Under the pieces are notes generated by a model. The model had not been told where the DNA came from. It did no database searches and saw only the letters and a program-made list of their open reading frames with translations. Shown here piece after piece: positions 11,553 to 22,705 of a DNA stretch of 64,000 nucleotides; the first letter of the stretch is position 1, and each line of letters opens with the position of its first letter. The stretch spans positions 824,501-888,500 of the forward strand of contig JAINUG010000136.1 in the NCBI GenBank assembly GCA_029706075.1, given 5' to 3'. The translations under genes were made by a program, and so were the position numbers. This DNA is from Aldrovandia affinis. Its lineage: Eukaryota; Chordata; Actinopteri; Notacanthiformes; Halosauridae.

Positions 11553-12162
11553 CACTGGTCAACACGATTTTTCTTGCATGGGGTTTTTCAACGGATTCTA
11601 GCTAACTTTTGGGTGCTGTGTCCAAATCTGGCATTAGTTTTTGCCTATCACATCAAGTTTTTGAACTATGAAAAATCATTATTTTTGAGAAAACAGCAAT
11701 TTTACACTCGAAGTTGAAAAACACTGTTGCATTAGAAGATCGATAGATGCAAAAATGTTTACAATGAAAGGTACCTACTTCAATTACAATATTTAATTGT
11801 AAAACTTAAGATTAGGTAGAGTCTTAACAGCAGATTAGGTAGAGTCTTCACAGCTGCAAATCACAAAAGACATAAACTTATGTAAAACATGTTTTTATGA
11901 CTTAAAACATTTGTAAAATTATTTTAAGGCCCTAAATGAAGTAGTTTTGGTGAGAATAATCAAGCTTTTGCTGTTTTATCCCCACCAAGATTGCCAGACT
12001 GGATGGTCAACTTTTGTAAAATCCATGAATATGGAGCATAGATAGCACAAAAACTTGATGTGATAGAGCAAATCTGAGCTCAGATTTGGATTCAGCAGCC
12101 CAAAATTAAAACCAGTTTCCAAAGTCCATGCAAGAAAGAACTTTTTTTTTTGGAGACCAGTG
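11553..12162. mobile_element. Non-autonomous TIR element with about 100-bp arms
   Basis: The left arm (cactggtc ... ttcttgcatgg ... gtgctgtgtccaaatctg ... tatcacatcaagtttttg) returns in reverse complement at the right end (about 12045-12162). The arms are imperfect and roughly 100-120 bp long. The centre has no coding capacity. This looks like a MITE-type or foldback derivative of a DNA transposon whose family I cannot name. Confidence 0.7.
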
Positions 12163-12242
12163 AATTGGTTTGGAGAGGCATATGGACATTGAAAAAAGCT
12201 TGCACATCTGCAAAAACAGAGAAACATTATAAAAAAGCAAAG

Positions 12243-12404
12243 CAAAGGAGTCCCAGCAAAGTTAGATTGCTCCCAATGTGATTTAATGTGCTAGTACACA
12301 CAACGTTTCGACCTGACGAAGACTATACTCTGGTTGAAATGTTGTCTGTACTAGCACATGAAATCACATTGTGAGCAATCTAACAATGTGCAGGCACTCC
12401 TTTG
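12243..12404. mobile_element. Foldback element (near-complete palindrome)
   Basis: The sequence caaaggagtc...gttagattgctc..aatgtgatttaatgtgctagtac.. is mirrored by gtactagcacatgaaatcacattgtgagcaatctaac...cactcctttg. A loop around cgtttcgacctgacgaagac separates arms of about 70 bp. Such foldback MITEs could form a long hairpin when single-stranded or transcribed. Confidence 0.75.
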
Positions 12405-12579
12405 ATTTTTGTTTGACAGGGTAACTCATTGTTCACTAGCGACTCCTCTGGTTGATTGAGTGGCTGCAGCTACACAGTCCTCCTGGTTCAGTAGCTGTGG
12501 TGGCTAGCGGCTGGTGGCTTAGAGTGAAAAAGAAGTGGCCTACTGACTTTGATATTGTAGCAAGGTGAGTTTTGCAGGG

Positions 12580-12850
12580 AGAAATGGACTGAAGTGGCTC
12601 AGTCCATAAGGATGCTCACTGTGAGTGCAGGCTGGGGTCTATAGTTGCAGGTTTAAGCCTTGGCTATGTTGTTCGCCAACTATGACCGGGAGTCGACAGT
12701 GGTGGGATGCAGTCAGTCCCATCCCACCAGGGGTAGGGCAGGTTTAGGTTGGCTAGGGTACCCCAGACTAGTGCAGCTTTCGTTCCTCCCAACGTCCCGC
12801 ACATTGTAATCATATGCATCTCCTCCAATTGGGCCTACTTCTCCTCTGTG
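12580..12850 (+). mobile_element. Probable tRNA-derived SINE (diverged)
   Basis: A tRNA-like head (gtggctcagtccataaggatgctcac) and a B-box-like stretch (ttgcaggtttaagcctt) are followed by body sequence of SINE type. The end is not clearly defined and the copy is diverged. Confidence 0.45.
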
Positions 12851-13191
12851 GTATTGTGTGGTCTGTTGGGTGCAAAATAGTCACTGGATCATGGATGAAT
12901 GCATCGGAGGAGTGCACACGTTTCAGATGCAGAGCTCGTGCACCAGATGTGGAACGTACAGCCGTGACTGCATAATTAGCGATTCCAAAAATATTTTGAC
13001 CAGTTAAATACATGTTGAACCATGGATAATTTCACCCAGGAAAATCGGAAAAAAAAAATCTTTTCATGGAGTTGTTTATATTAAATTAGCTAGTTAGCAT
13101 CAGCTAATGTTGGGTACTAATATTAGCTACTAGTAGTAATGTACAATATTAGTACAATACTGTACCTAGCTAGTCTGCTAGCTACAGGTAA

Positions 13192-13589
13192 CTGCCAAAA
13201 TATAGGAAACATTTAAATGAAGGATACTGGTGGCTCTGTTATGGTGTGGCGTGCATTTAAACTGGACCTAAACTCCTGGAATAGTTTAGGTCCACTTAAC
13301 ACCTTAGAGGGGTTTGATGAGCATGAAAACTATGTCAACCATATGCCATGGCCATGGGCCATCTCAACCCAAATGAGCACTTATGGGAGATTCTAGAGCG
13401 GCGCCTGAATCAGCATTTTCCACAACTATCAACAAAACACCAAATGATGGAATTTCTCATGGAAGAATGGTGTTGCATCCCTCCAACAGAATTCACTTGC
13501 AGAATCTATGCCAAGGCGCATTGGAGCTGTTTGTGGTGGCCCAACACCCTATTAAGACACTTTATGTTGGTGTTTCCTTTATTTTTTAG
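13192..13589 (+). mobile_element. Internally deleted Tc1/mariner element
   Basis: The left end ctacaggtaactgccaaaat and the right end ttggtgtttcctttatttttt are the inverted termini of the Tc1/mariner family seen again at 32895 and 55434. Inside, + strand codons give NEHLWEILERRLNQHFPQ, then MEEWCCIPPTEF, which correspond to the region around the last acidic residue of the DDE transposase. The N-terminal DNA-binding and first catalytic regions are deleted. Confidence 0.7.
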
Positions 13590-14245
13590 CTATGCATATG
13601 GAAAACCATCAAACCACCCAAAATGTTGAGATTCCACACAGAATCCTGGAAGTTGCTCGTTTTTTGTTTACTTTACAAGTAATATAGAACACTAATTTGC
13701 ATTGTATGTGTTTACCAGAGTGCCCCAAACATGAGGATAACTTGATAAGAATAAACCCTACCTATAGTGACATGTTTACCAAAAAAAAACTTTTTGAGGG
13801 CAACTTTTTGCTGCAAATGGTTGGTAACACTGTCTGGTCTGTCTGCCAAGCCCAGAGAAATCTGAGTGCTATGCAATTTGGAGGTGAGGGCTAAAGCCTG
13901 ATATAGACCGATGACTTAATTCAAGCAGCTTCAGTAATCTCTTTCTTGTCACATTTCACTTTTATATGGTTATTGGTATTGCTATTGAATGATGCAGTTA
14001 AGAGACCCACAAACTTCTACATGAATAAGAGCATTAGAAAGGGGTGACCTATTTTTGTAGGTAGCTATAGCTAGCTCGTCAGCTAACTGCCTTGTCAGAA
14101 GGGTGGAGGCTAGAAGCCCCTCTTCCAGAGGATGGTCATCTGCACTTTGTCGAGATGCAATGACTCTTCAGAGCCTTTCAGCTGTCTTTTCACACATCGC
14201 TTCATCTGAAGCTTACTGCACCCTAACCCTATGCGTAACCCTAAG

Positions 14246-14462
14246 AGCTTAAATGTGCTTCACTTAATGACATGTGCGTACGTGCATACCCCACGTGAGT
14301 AGCATTGTTCACATACTCCACTGCGTACTTTTTGTCTGTCTGGATGTTTAAAAGATATATTCACTTGGGGGCAGGTCAGAGCCGAAACAAAGTTGTCTCT
14401 GGCCGGCATACGTTGACAACTACTTCCGATTCTGCGCAACAACATAACAATAAACATGGTCA
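14246..14462 (-). mobile_element. PIF/Harbinger fragment, homologous to the 17.5 kb element
   Basis: About 14298-14420 matches the reverse complement of 17500-17640 closely (shared ccactgcgtactttt..gtctg, tggatgtttaaaag, gggggcaggtcag and ttgtctctggccggcat). No inverted ends were found, so this is a partial copy. Confidence 0.6.
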
Positions 14463-14513
14463 ACAGTGGAGGAGGTTGTATTTTTTAATTTTTAGTATAG
14501 TTTCTCATTTTTC

Positions 14514-14820
14514 CCGGTTTTTCTGTCAATTTGGGTGTCAATTACACCCTCTATTTATCTCAAGTCACCCTCCCCCATGGTTGGCCGTCCTCTAACCGCG
14601 GACATCCTGCCCGCTCCTCTACGAACTCGTACCGGCTCACCCTCCCCCCTTCCCCTGGGGTGAACAGCCGAATGCCGCCCCCGATCGGGGCTAATGGCCT
14701 GGGCCGGTCTGGCAGAGATGGGTTTTGAACCACGTCCCTGCTAGGCAGCCACACTCATATCGGACCAGCCAAGATACGGTGCATTAGACTGGTATGCTAT
14801 CCGCCGCCCCAGAGGAAGTT
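14514..14820 (-). mobile_element. tRNA-derived SINE, family B, near-full copy
   Basis: On the minus strand it begins ggcggcggatagcatacc (A-box-like), has an internal promoter B box near ggttcaaaacccatctc, a middle body with gagccggtacgagttcg, and a 3' end with gagggtgtaattgacaccc. Related copies lie at 41160, 49688, 51605 and 54126. Confidence 0.75.
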
Positions 14821-14998
14821 GTTTTGATGTACACTACCGGTCAAAAGTTTTAGAACACCCCCATTTTCCAGTTTTTACTGAAATTTAAGCAGTTCATGTC
14901 CAGTGAGTAACCTGAAATGATACAAAGGTAAGTGGTAAACTGCCAGAGGTTTTAAAAAAAAGTTTAGGTTCTCAAAAACTGAAAAATAATGTAATTTT

Positions 14999-15480
14999 TT
15001 GGCAGTGAGTAGTTTCCTACACCATCAAAAGGCACTTGGAAACTGGAGGAGGTCTGGAAAACCCAAAGCCACAACAAAATCAGAAGACAAGTTTCTGAGA
15101 GTCAACAGCTTGCGTGATTGGCGGCTCACTGGACAACAGCTTCAAGCACAGCTTAACACTGGTCAAAGTAAGGAAGTCTCAGTTTCAACTGTGAAGAGAA
15201 GACTTTGAGCTGCAGGTTTGACAGGTCGAGTGGCAGTAAGAAAGACATTGCTAAGATGGCACAATAAGAAAAAGAGGCTTGCCTGGGCCATGAAGCACTG
15301 CCAGTGGACTACTGAAGACTGGGAGAAGGATGAATCCAAATTTGAAATCTTGAAATTTTGAAAGGTTTTTGTAGGCCGTCAAGTAGGCAAAAGGATGGTT
15401 CCTCATCCACTGTCAAACATGGAGGAGGAAGCATGATGGTCTGGGGCTCTTTTGCTGGATCCAGAGTCGGCGACTTGCAC
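14999..15480 (+). pseudogene. Tc1 transposase N-terminal and central part, broken
   Basis: The + strand reads GKPKATTKSEDKFLRVNSLR, a Tc1 paired-like DNA-binding domain, and STVKRRL followed by a TGA at about 15206. Beyond the stop it continues with AGLTGRVAVRKTLL and KKRLAWAMKHCQWT, then a central piece with GGGSMMVWG-type sequence, before breaking at the poly-T tract. The stop codon and loss of the last acidic catalytic region make it inactive. Confidence 0.75.
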
Positions 15481-15599
15481 TGTTGTGACTGTTAACCCAC
15501 GTTAACCCATTACTTGTTCCCTGAAAAGGGCCTTTTTTTTTATAACTCTGAGATTTACATTATTTTTCAGTCTTTGGTAACCTACATTTATTTTTTTAA

Positions 15600-15601
15600 T
15601 T

Positions 15602-15640
<39 letters not shown>
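15600..15640 (+). repeat. Poly-T tract with flanking direct duplication
   Basis: A run of about 37 T is flanked by duplicated text (ttataactctgagatttacattatttttca occurs at about 15539 and 15640). The duplicated flank suggests an expansion or slippage event. Confidence 0.8.
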
Positions 15641-15643
<3 letters not shown>

Positions 15644-15689
15644 CTCTGAGATTTACATTATTTTTCAAAACATTTAATTAACCTCTGGC

Positions 15690-16735
15690 AGTCTCAAGGG
15701 GTGGGCGGGGCCTGGGGCGAGTCAACCTATGCGGGGCCCAGCTGTTAATGCGATGACATCATAGACTTAGCAACTGTTTAGCAACCATTGTTTATAATAG
15801 CCAACCCATCGTAGGTCTACATGGTAGCTATTATATAGGCTCTGATAACTATGAGCTAAAGTTTTACAGGCTACAACATCACACAAACCATCCGTATATG
15901 CCCCTTGAATTTAAATATTTTAATAAGCATGAACAACTCACCAATCTGACTGACTAGCTGACTGTCTACAGCAGGGGTCCCCAACCCTGGTCCTGGAGGG
16001 CTACAGGGTCTGCTGGTTTTTGTTTTCACCTTAAAATCAACAGCCAGTTCAGACCCAGGAAGCCAGCTGAGGTGAGTTAACTGTGTGATCAACCTCTTTA
16101 ATTGATCACTTAAGCGCTGAATGACAACGAAAACCAGCAGACCCTGTAACCCTCCAGGACCAGGGTTGGCCACCCCTGGTCTACAGTGTGATCTTTCTGT
16201 CCTTCATTGCGGCAAACTCAGCAATAAGATCCACATCGTCGAGGGTTGAAACAACGTCTATGTCGATAGAGAGCATTGCAAGTCCACATAGCCGCTCCTG
16301 AGACATGATTGTCCGCAAATAATTATTTATTTTTTCAATTTGGAAAAGCTTAGTTCAATCAATTTGTCTCGGCCTCTGCTGTTTGACCTTGCCATTTTGC
16401 CGCCCAACTCCACACAACTTCAAGCTAATTAGAATAATGTAGCTACAGGCTAAATGCACGTATGCAGCATACGGATGCAGCCACTTTCCATATAACGTCA
16501 ACTTGCCAAAACGCCATTTAGGCTATATAAATGTATTTGCATGTCTGGGTGTGCTTCACAAACATAGCCTATATATTTAATATATATTGTTTTAAATAAT
16601 AATAATTTTAAAAAAATTAAGAAATTATTATTATTATTTAAATAAAATTTTCCCCTCTCACAGCAGGGCCTTTGAAGGGCGGGGCCTGGGGCGGTCGCAC
16701 CGGTTGCTGCCCCCCAAAAGACGGCCCTGCTGGCA
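15690..16735. mobile_element. GC-ended insertion nested in the Tc1 element
   Basis: Both borders carry gggcggggcctggggcg (about 15703 and 16680), and the right border ends ccccccaaaagacggccctgc, which resembles the end of a widespread fish hAT-type element. No transposase is recognisable. A foldback MITE lies inside at 15968-16192. Confidence 0.45.
15968..16192. mobile_element. Foldback MITE, ccctggtcctggaggg type, copy 1
   Basis: The ends are inverted: aggggtccccaaccctggtc with ctggagggctacagggtctg at the left, and cagaccctgtaaccctccag with gaccagggttggccacccct at the right. The interior has the ttaattgatcacttaa motif. A second, more diverged copy is at 42957-43165. Confidence 0.8.
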
Positions 16736-16889
16736 GTTTACCGCTTACTTTTGTACCATTTCAGGCTATTCACTGGACTTGAACTGCTTAAATGTCAGTA
16801 AAAAGTGGAAAATGGGGGTGTTCTAAAACATATATCTTTAGAAGAATGCAGAAACAGCGGCAGTGGCAGTTTCCTTTTTTAAAGTGAAA

Positions 16890-16970
16890 CGTCGCAGCGA
16901 GCCAGAGCGAATTTCCATCACCCTCCGCTTTCTTGCCTGCGTCCACGATTTATGTCTTGCACCGCGCATA
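16890..16970 (+). mobile_element. Harbinger fragment next to the complete copy
   Basis: The stretch gccagagcg..catcaccctccgctttcttg..cacgatttatgtc matches the reverse complement of about 17110-17190 inside the neighbouring Harbinger element, so it is an opposite-orientation piece of the same family. Confidence 0.55.
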
Positions 16971-16977
16971 GGAGTAA

Positions 16978-17766
16978 AGGCCTAAATATACTTCACTTTA
17001 AATACATGTATGTAAAATGGCCGCCACGCGTATCATGCGGTCGTTTGGTGCGGAGCTTGTGCACGTCCTCGAGAATTAACGTTACGCGTACGCGAGCAAC
17101 AATAGCGACATAAATCGTGGGGGCAGACAAGAAAGCGGAGGGTGATGGCAAGCCGCTCTGCTTCACCCACTGGCTCACTGTGCGTGTTTTGATGTGTAAT
17201 GAGCGGGGAGACCCTACGAAGCAAGTCATCAAATGTCCTCGCGGACATACGGAAATACTGATGATACTTTTCATCGTAAATTTCTCTCATCGGTAGAATG
17301 AGAGAAACATTATGCCGGGATACATTTAATGGTCGAATACCATATATACCATGTCCGTTGTTTAGTTGAGCTTATTTGGCATTTAACTATACGACAATAC
17401 ATGGTTACATCCCGATGTACATGTTGGCGCCGCTGTCTTTGTTTCTGGCGTCTTCTCAAGATATACATTAAAACAACCTTGTTGTGCAGAATCTGAAGTA
17501 TTGTTGAAGTATGCCGGCCAGAGACAACTTCGTTTAGGCTCCACAGTTCTGACCTGCCCCCTCGTGGATATAGCTTTTAAACATCCAGGCAGACGTAAAG
17601 TACGCAGTGGAATATGTCCACAATGCTGCTCGCGTTGGGTACTGGCCTTAACGTTAATTATTGAGGACGTACACAAGGTACGCACCCAACGACCGCAGGA
17701 TACGCGTGGCAGCCATTTTAAGTAGCCTACGCATACCCGTATTTAAAGTGAAGTATATTTAGGCCT
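16978..17766 (-). mobile_element. PIF/Harbinger DNA transposon, deleted, with TAA target duplication
   Basis: The ends are inverted repeats (AGGCCTAAATATACTTCACT with TTTAAATAC, and the same in reverse at 17740-17766) and both flanks are TAA (16975-16977 and 17767-17769), the 3-bp TWA target duplication typical of PIF/Harbinger. The element is only 789 bp, so most of the nuclease gene is deleted. A minus-strand nuclease N-terminal fragment remains. Confidence 0.8.
17033..17290 (-). pseudogene. Harbinger nuclease (HARBI1-like) N-terminal fragment
   Basis: The minus strand reads YHQYFRMSARTFDDLLRRVS, then PLITHQNT and EAERLAITLRFL, which is the conserved N-terminal part of Harbinger/HARBI1 nucleases (FRMS.ETFD.LL...I ... 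ERLAVTLRFLA). The DDE catalytic residues lie further C-terminal and are missing. Inactive fragment inside a TIR element. Confidence 0.8.
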
Positions 17767-17779
17767 TAACGTCACGCCT

Positions 17780-19850
17780 ATCTCGCATCTCGGCGCAAGC
17801 GCAGATGACCGTCCCGTCCTCGGAAGAGGGGCATCTAGACCTTACCTTGTCAGAACAGGGGCCTCTTTTAACAATCATTGCGTCATCCTAAATTTGTGCG
17901 TTCGCATGGAGCTTCAATTTTGCTTTAAACATTTTATGTTAAAAAATGTTAAGATTTACCATTCATGCTTATTACTCAGATTATAAAATTTGTAGTATCA
18001 CCATTGATACACCATTAATTCCCCTACTATTGTGTCTACGTGAAAGCGCGTTGAAGCTGAACGTACACCATGCCCCAATTCCCCATTCTTGCGTTGTCTA
18101 TACCTACGTATGCTGGAGACGTCAATAATTTTTTTATCTCAAAACGTGAAACTGATCATTGTATCTGATGTCGCAAACAAAAAAATAGAATTTGGTAGCC
18201 TCGGAAAAGGCATATCTGACCTTAAAATGCCATTTGGAAAAATATTAACAATTCTATGAACGCCTGTTTATTACCAGGTCTATTAACACCCGATCGTGTT
18301 ACGTGCGTCAGACCTTTTATATATCGAAAATTGTAAATTATAATAGGTTGTGATGATTCACGGAGTTAATAGCCTATCGCACTAGCGTAATTTTAATTGG
18401 CTGACGGGATGATATTTTGACGTTTGGGAGTGGTACGTTTTGAGTGCATCATTGTGGATGACTAAACCTGATAATGATGCAGCCTATTATTTCGAAGGAC
18501 CAACGTTACACTTAAATGCTTTGCAGCATCTAACAAATGTTATTTTGTTCAGCAGACGACTGACAAGGAAATGTTCATACGCATGGTAAAGGGCACACGT
18601 GAGAATCAATGGTATCTTTGCGCAACTTTCCCCTCTTTCATTAATCGATAAGTGTTCGCGAAAATGAGCATATGTTATTTCACATAGGCCTACATTAACA
18701 AAGGATCCCTACACGAGCCCGTATAGGACCTACACAATAGGCCTAGGTTCTTTGTATGTTGTCTACAGAGGTAGAAGTCGACTTTTTCCGTTGTGAAGTC
18801 CACGAGACCAGGGTCTCCAACGCGGACCCTAGTTCTGTAAATTGAGTAGTCGTGTTCGATTCAGAAATAAGACCAAATGTCTCAGTAGGCGAAGTTGCAT
18901 TCAGTAGTGGCAGCAGGATTTTTATTTTATTTTACTGTGGTGGCTACGAAGGCGATTAGTCGTTTTCACTGGTTGCTGAGGCCCCCGAACCAACATTTGT
19001 CAAACATAAAAATATAAAATCGTAGGTCATATATCCATTAGACTACATGAGTGTAAATCGGTGTATTCATTTAGTCGAACATGACATTTTACGCAGCGAC
19101 TCATTTCACTGTAGCTATAGCCTATCCGGACACAGAGCTAATACTGTCGGCCACGTCAAACCCAACATGCTGACAATTATCGCTGAGGACTAACAAAGGG
19201 AAAAGGCAATTTTCGTACGTTCGTTTGGATTTAACGGTGAACGGCGCTTTAATATAATAATATATTTTTAACCTAGATACAAATGAAAGCTTTGTAAGTT
19301 TGCAACAACGCCATTCGGGGTTCAGTGTTACGCAGGTTAACATTTTAAAACTACTTTTCTTAGATTTTTCTTGGAATGGGAGGGGGGGGGAGGTGTTAAA
19401 TTGCCATAAGACAGGGCCTGTCTCTGTCTGGTTGCATTGCAATGTAATTGTAATTTTATTAGCCTACCAACTACGGGATTGACCTGTTCACACAAGCTTT
19501 TAGTTGGTCGTAGTTACACTCCGGCAGTAAAAATAAAATAAAATGTACTTTAAATAGGTGCTAGTAGTACACATCTAAAACGTAGTCAACCAAATTGTTA
19601 GGCAATGTACATTAACGTTACGAAAAACATACGAACAAAGACACTAGGCTCAAGTTACGTCAGTGGGAGGAGACTTTTTTTTTTTCATTCGAAGCTGTCG
19701 GGTTTTGTCCACCGGAGCTTTGCCCGATCTTTTAGGTTATTCGTTAAATCAAGTGATTTAAAATATGTATTTTTAGGGTCGAATGACAGAGCTTAAACAG
19801 TGATTAAATTAAGTACCGTTCCTTGCTTTGTCAACTATATGTATCGTTTG
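17780..19850. other. Intergenic, no gene recognised
   Basis: Unique-looking sequence. No coding exon, SINE or TIR element could be defined. Confidence 0.5.
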
Positions 19851-19879
19851 GGGTTCGGTGCATTTGCACTCAGAGTGTG

Positions 19880-20066
19880 ATAGCTGCACCGTATCTAGCG
19901 CGCTGCCTCGCTAGTTGAACTCGATCGGCGGAGCGACACGCTTGCGTCAGGTCTGTTTTGAGCCTCGTCACGTGACGGGGGACGATAGTGTTGGTGGTTT
20001 GCACCGCTTTCGAAATTCTCAAGGCTGCACCCCGGCTTCATTCCGAAGGCTTCCGGTTCCTGGCTT
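19880..20066 (+). promoter_or_regulatory. Candidate TATA-less promoter and non-coding first exon
   Basis: A CpG-rich patch carries a palindromic E-box in gtcacgtgac (about 19968), ETS-type cttccgg (about 20049), and a strong donor gtgagt at 20067 (ggctt|gtgagt). There is no TATA box and no ATG-led frame, as in housekeeping promoters. It lies about 10.8 kb upstream of the first coding exon of MBD1 on the same strand, so it could supply a 5' UTR exon for MBD1. That link is inference. Confidence 0.4.
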
Positions 20067-20069
20067 GTG

Positions 20070-20873
20070 AGTATTACATTAACGTGTGGATGTTGATAAA
20101 ATCCTTAAACCAATTTGGGTGATGAGATGAGGAGTCATGCACATGTGCATCAGTGGAGCGATGCGCCACTGTATGATCATTGCTATTTCATTGTTGTTGT
20201 AAATGGGAATAAAATAGTTTTACCCTCTAGCCTCTGTATTGAACAGGTTCATCCGAAGAAAACAATGCAACTTTTCAACGTGGTCTAGGTTTAATTTGTA
20301 TCGGTGTAAGCATTTAAATCTTAACTAGCTGGTTAATTCAGTGTTTGATTATCTTTAATTCTAGTCTTCCGCTTGCTAGATAAATATTATACTGCAACCA
20401 TTTGTGGAGGTATATATTAGCTACCGTTCAATCTGAAATTGACCATATAGCTAATCATGGTACTTAAATCCTTGCCGTTTATTTTCCCCCATCTATTTCT
20501 TATCAGCAGTTTTTCCATGTCCAGGTGAATATAGTAAAACGAGTATCGTATTTAGCAAGTTCACGTTTTATATTTTTTCCTTAAATAATGAACTATCAAA
20601 ACAAGTTTGTTGTACTGGAACGACTTTGGAATTGTGAAATTTGAAGCACATTATTACAATTCTAGCTGTTTAGCTATTATTCACGTTATTAAATGAGAAA
20701 CAAAGCAACTGGCATTAATAACAATCTAAACTAGTAATATTACGTTATATTATAAGGTATATATATATATTTAAATCATACACTGTTTTGTTTCGTTGAT
20801 GCTGTTAATCATGTATTGTGGAGTGAGCGTTAAGTATAAACACTTAATACGAATAAGATTGACAGGACTATTT
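20070..20873. other. AT-rich stretch, nothing recognised
   Basis: No feature could be supported between the promoter-like patch and the next transposon. Confidence 0.5.
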
Positions 20874-21689
20874 TAAGGCCATGTCCACACTAATGCGGAT
20901 ACATTTAAAAACGGCGTTTTCGTGTCGAAATGTTTTCCGTCCACATTAGCGTTTTCACAACGTTTTTGAAAAGTTGTCTGTCCACACTGAACCCCCCAAA
21001 ACGCTTACATTTCTTTAATGGGCATGCCCAGGAAACCTGAAGCAACAATGGAGCAGATTTATGCCATAAACGCAAAAGGTATTCTTATGCTTGTTTCTTA
21101 TACCAGTGTTGCTTTGTGGACTGGATTTAAGGTAATTCATGTTTGCAACACGTACAATTTGAACAAACGTTTTTGTGAAAATTCATTGAGTGAATATACA
21201 TCACAGCATAACGACAAATGTTAACATTTAACCAGTTATTCTACATTCACATGTTATTCTTGTTAAACAACAGTTTGCCCACAAATAGCCCCAAGAAAAA
21301 TATATTGTATTTTGTAGCCAACATTCTTTATTTGTGGACTTTACTTTGTCAAGTAAAAAAATAACACTACCTCTTTAACATAACTATAGATCTAATGACT
21401 AAAAATAAACAACAACATAAGAAAATATGTTGTTGTCTTGTCATTTTTAAAATAAAAAAATAAAAAGTTATAATTCTAGTTTCACATTCACATTTAGTGT
21501 AACACTTTGTAGTTGTCCAGGCTAGGAAATAGACAGAGTGTAAGCATCCTGCCCTTCTGAAACTCCTGTTTGTCCTCGCAGAGATCCCTTGCACAGCATC
21601 TGTGAATATAAATCGCTTTGTCTCTTACGTAGGAATGCTTCTTGTACATTATACAAAGTATAATATATAATAATAACTCCCAATAGGTA

Positions 21690-22240
21690 GTTTACAGATG
21701 ACGTCACGTCTCTTCGCCGCAGTGGTGCGAACTGCATATGGTGGTCAAGTAAACACAAGAGTAGTGGAGTCGAAGCGTAGTCACACACAAAAGTGCCATA
21801 TACTAGCGTTGTTTGTGGTTGTTCAAATCAATCCAACAGAGAAAGAAACAGAAGTTTTTATTGAGTACCAAAAGTTATTCTTCATAAAGGGGAAAATGTA
21901 AAAAAAATAAAAATGCTGGGAGATATGGCTGGCAATCCTGCACCTTTCCTCTGGAAAGTATTAAACTTTCCTTTATTCTGTAACGTTAGAAGTTTTTTGT
22001 TGTAGCTTTGTTTCCCTGGAACTGAACAACAGTACGAAACACAGATGATGAGTTGGTGTGTTATGTTGTCTTGTTAGTTATTGCTAATGTTAGTTGCTAG
22101 TTGTTGCTATGTTAGCTAGTTGCTGATATGCTCAAAGACGTTGATATTTTACGAATCTCACACTGCGTTTTGTGATCCCTATGGCTACTCTTAGATAGAT
22201 TTGTTATTTTTATTTCTATGTAAGCATGTCAGCTCAGACT
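21690..22240 (+). repeat. THAP-containing block, copy 1 (second copy in MBD1 intron 1)
   Basis: The block acgtcacgtctcttc..gtcaagtaaacacaagagtagtgg..cacaaa has a close relative at 31555-32110. A frame within it reads VVCGCSNQSNRERNRSFY. The pattern C-x-GCSN.SNR is how many THAP zinc fingers of fish transposons begin (the first Cys pair). A stop follows, so only the start of a finger is present. Confidence 0.6.
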
Positions 22241-22465
22241 TAATTTTTTATATTTTTTTGCCATTTCATATAATTAGCCTGTGATACTAACGTTATGTTA
22301 GCATTGCTTTCTATGTCACTTAGAACATTAATGGGAATTTATAATCTGAACATATAAATGCGGTAGCACATGGTCTACATATTACAACTGCTCACAATTT
22401 GTATTGAACTTAAATCAATGTTAGCTTTATTTCACAATGTTAGCGTAATTTCACAAATCCCAGTT

Positions 22466-22597
22466 CCGTGACAGCTGCAAGTGATGCCATTAGGCGAGCC
22501 TCCCATGTATGACCACTTTGGGTTCAGCCAGAGACCACTCTCCACAGAAGAGAAGCCCTCGTGCTCCATACTTATCAGCTTCTCATACACTTCCTTG
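22466..22597 (-). pseudogene. YqaJ/lambda-exonuclease-like nuclease fragment
   Basis: Minus-strand translation gives VYEKLISMEHEGFSSVESGL, then WLNPKWSYMGGSPNGITCSC. The family pattern (H..F...SG....NP..P..G.SPDG...C.C.G) belongs to YqaJ viral-recombinase-type nucleases carried by THAP/SWIM-type repeat proteins in fish. In the nuclease fold the Asp of SPDG is a metal ligand; here it reads SPNG, so a catalytic residue is apparently lost. The E-x-K part is not seen. It lies inside the TIR element. Confidence 0.65.
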
Positions 22598-22705
22598 ATG
22601 CTGCCTCATGTTTGCATCCGTAACTGTGATCAATATGTAACATAAACACAATAAGCCAAAAAAACGAAATGTTGCTTCGATATTTGGTGGTGGGTTGAGG
22701 AAAAA

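Larger units (their letters stand above)
14831..16828 (+). mobile_element. Tc1-like transposon interrupted by another insertion
   Basis: Long terminal inverted repeats of about 100-120 bp define the element: left ccggtcaaaagttttagaac to gtaaactgccagagg, right ctggcagtttaccgcttac to gggggtgttctaaaac. Between them is a broken transposase gene (14999-15480). A GC-rich foreign block (about 15690-16735) sits next to the right arm. This is a nest of at least three elements. Confidence 0.8.
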
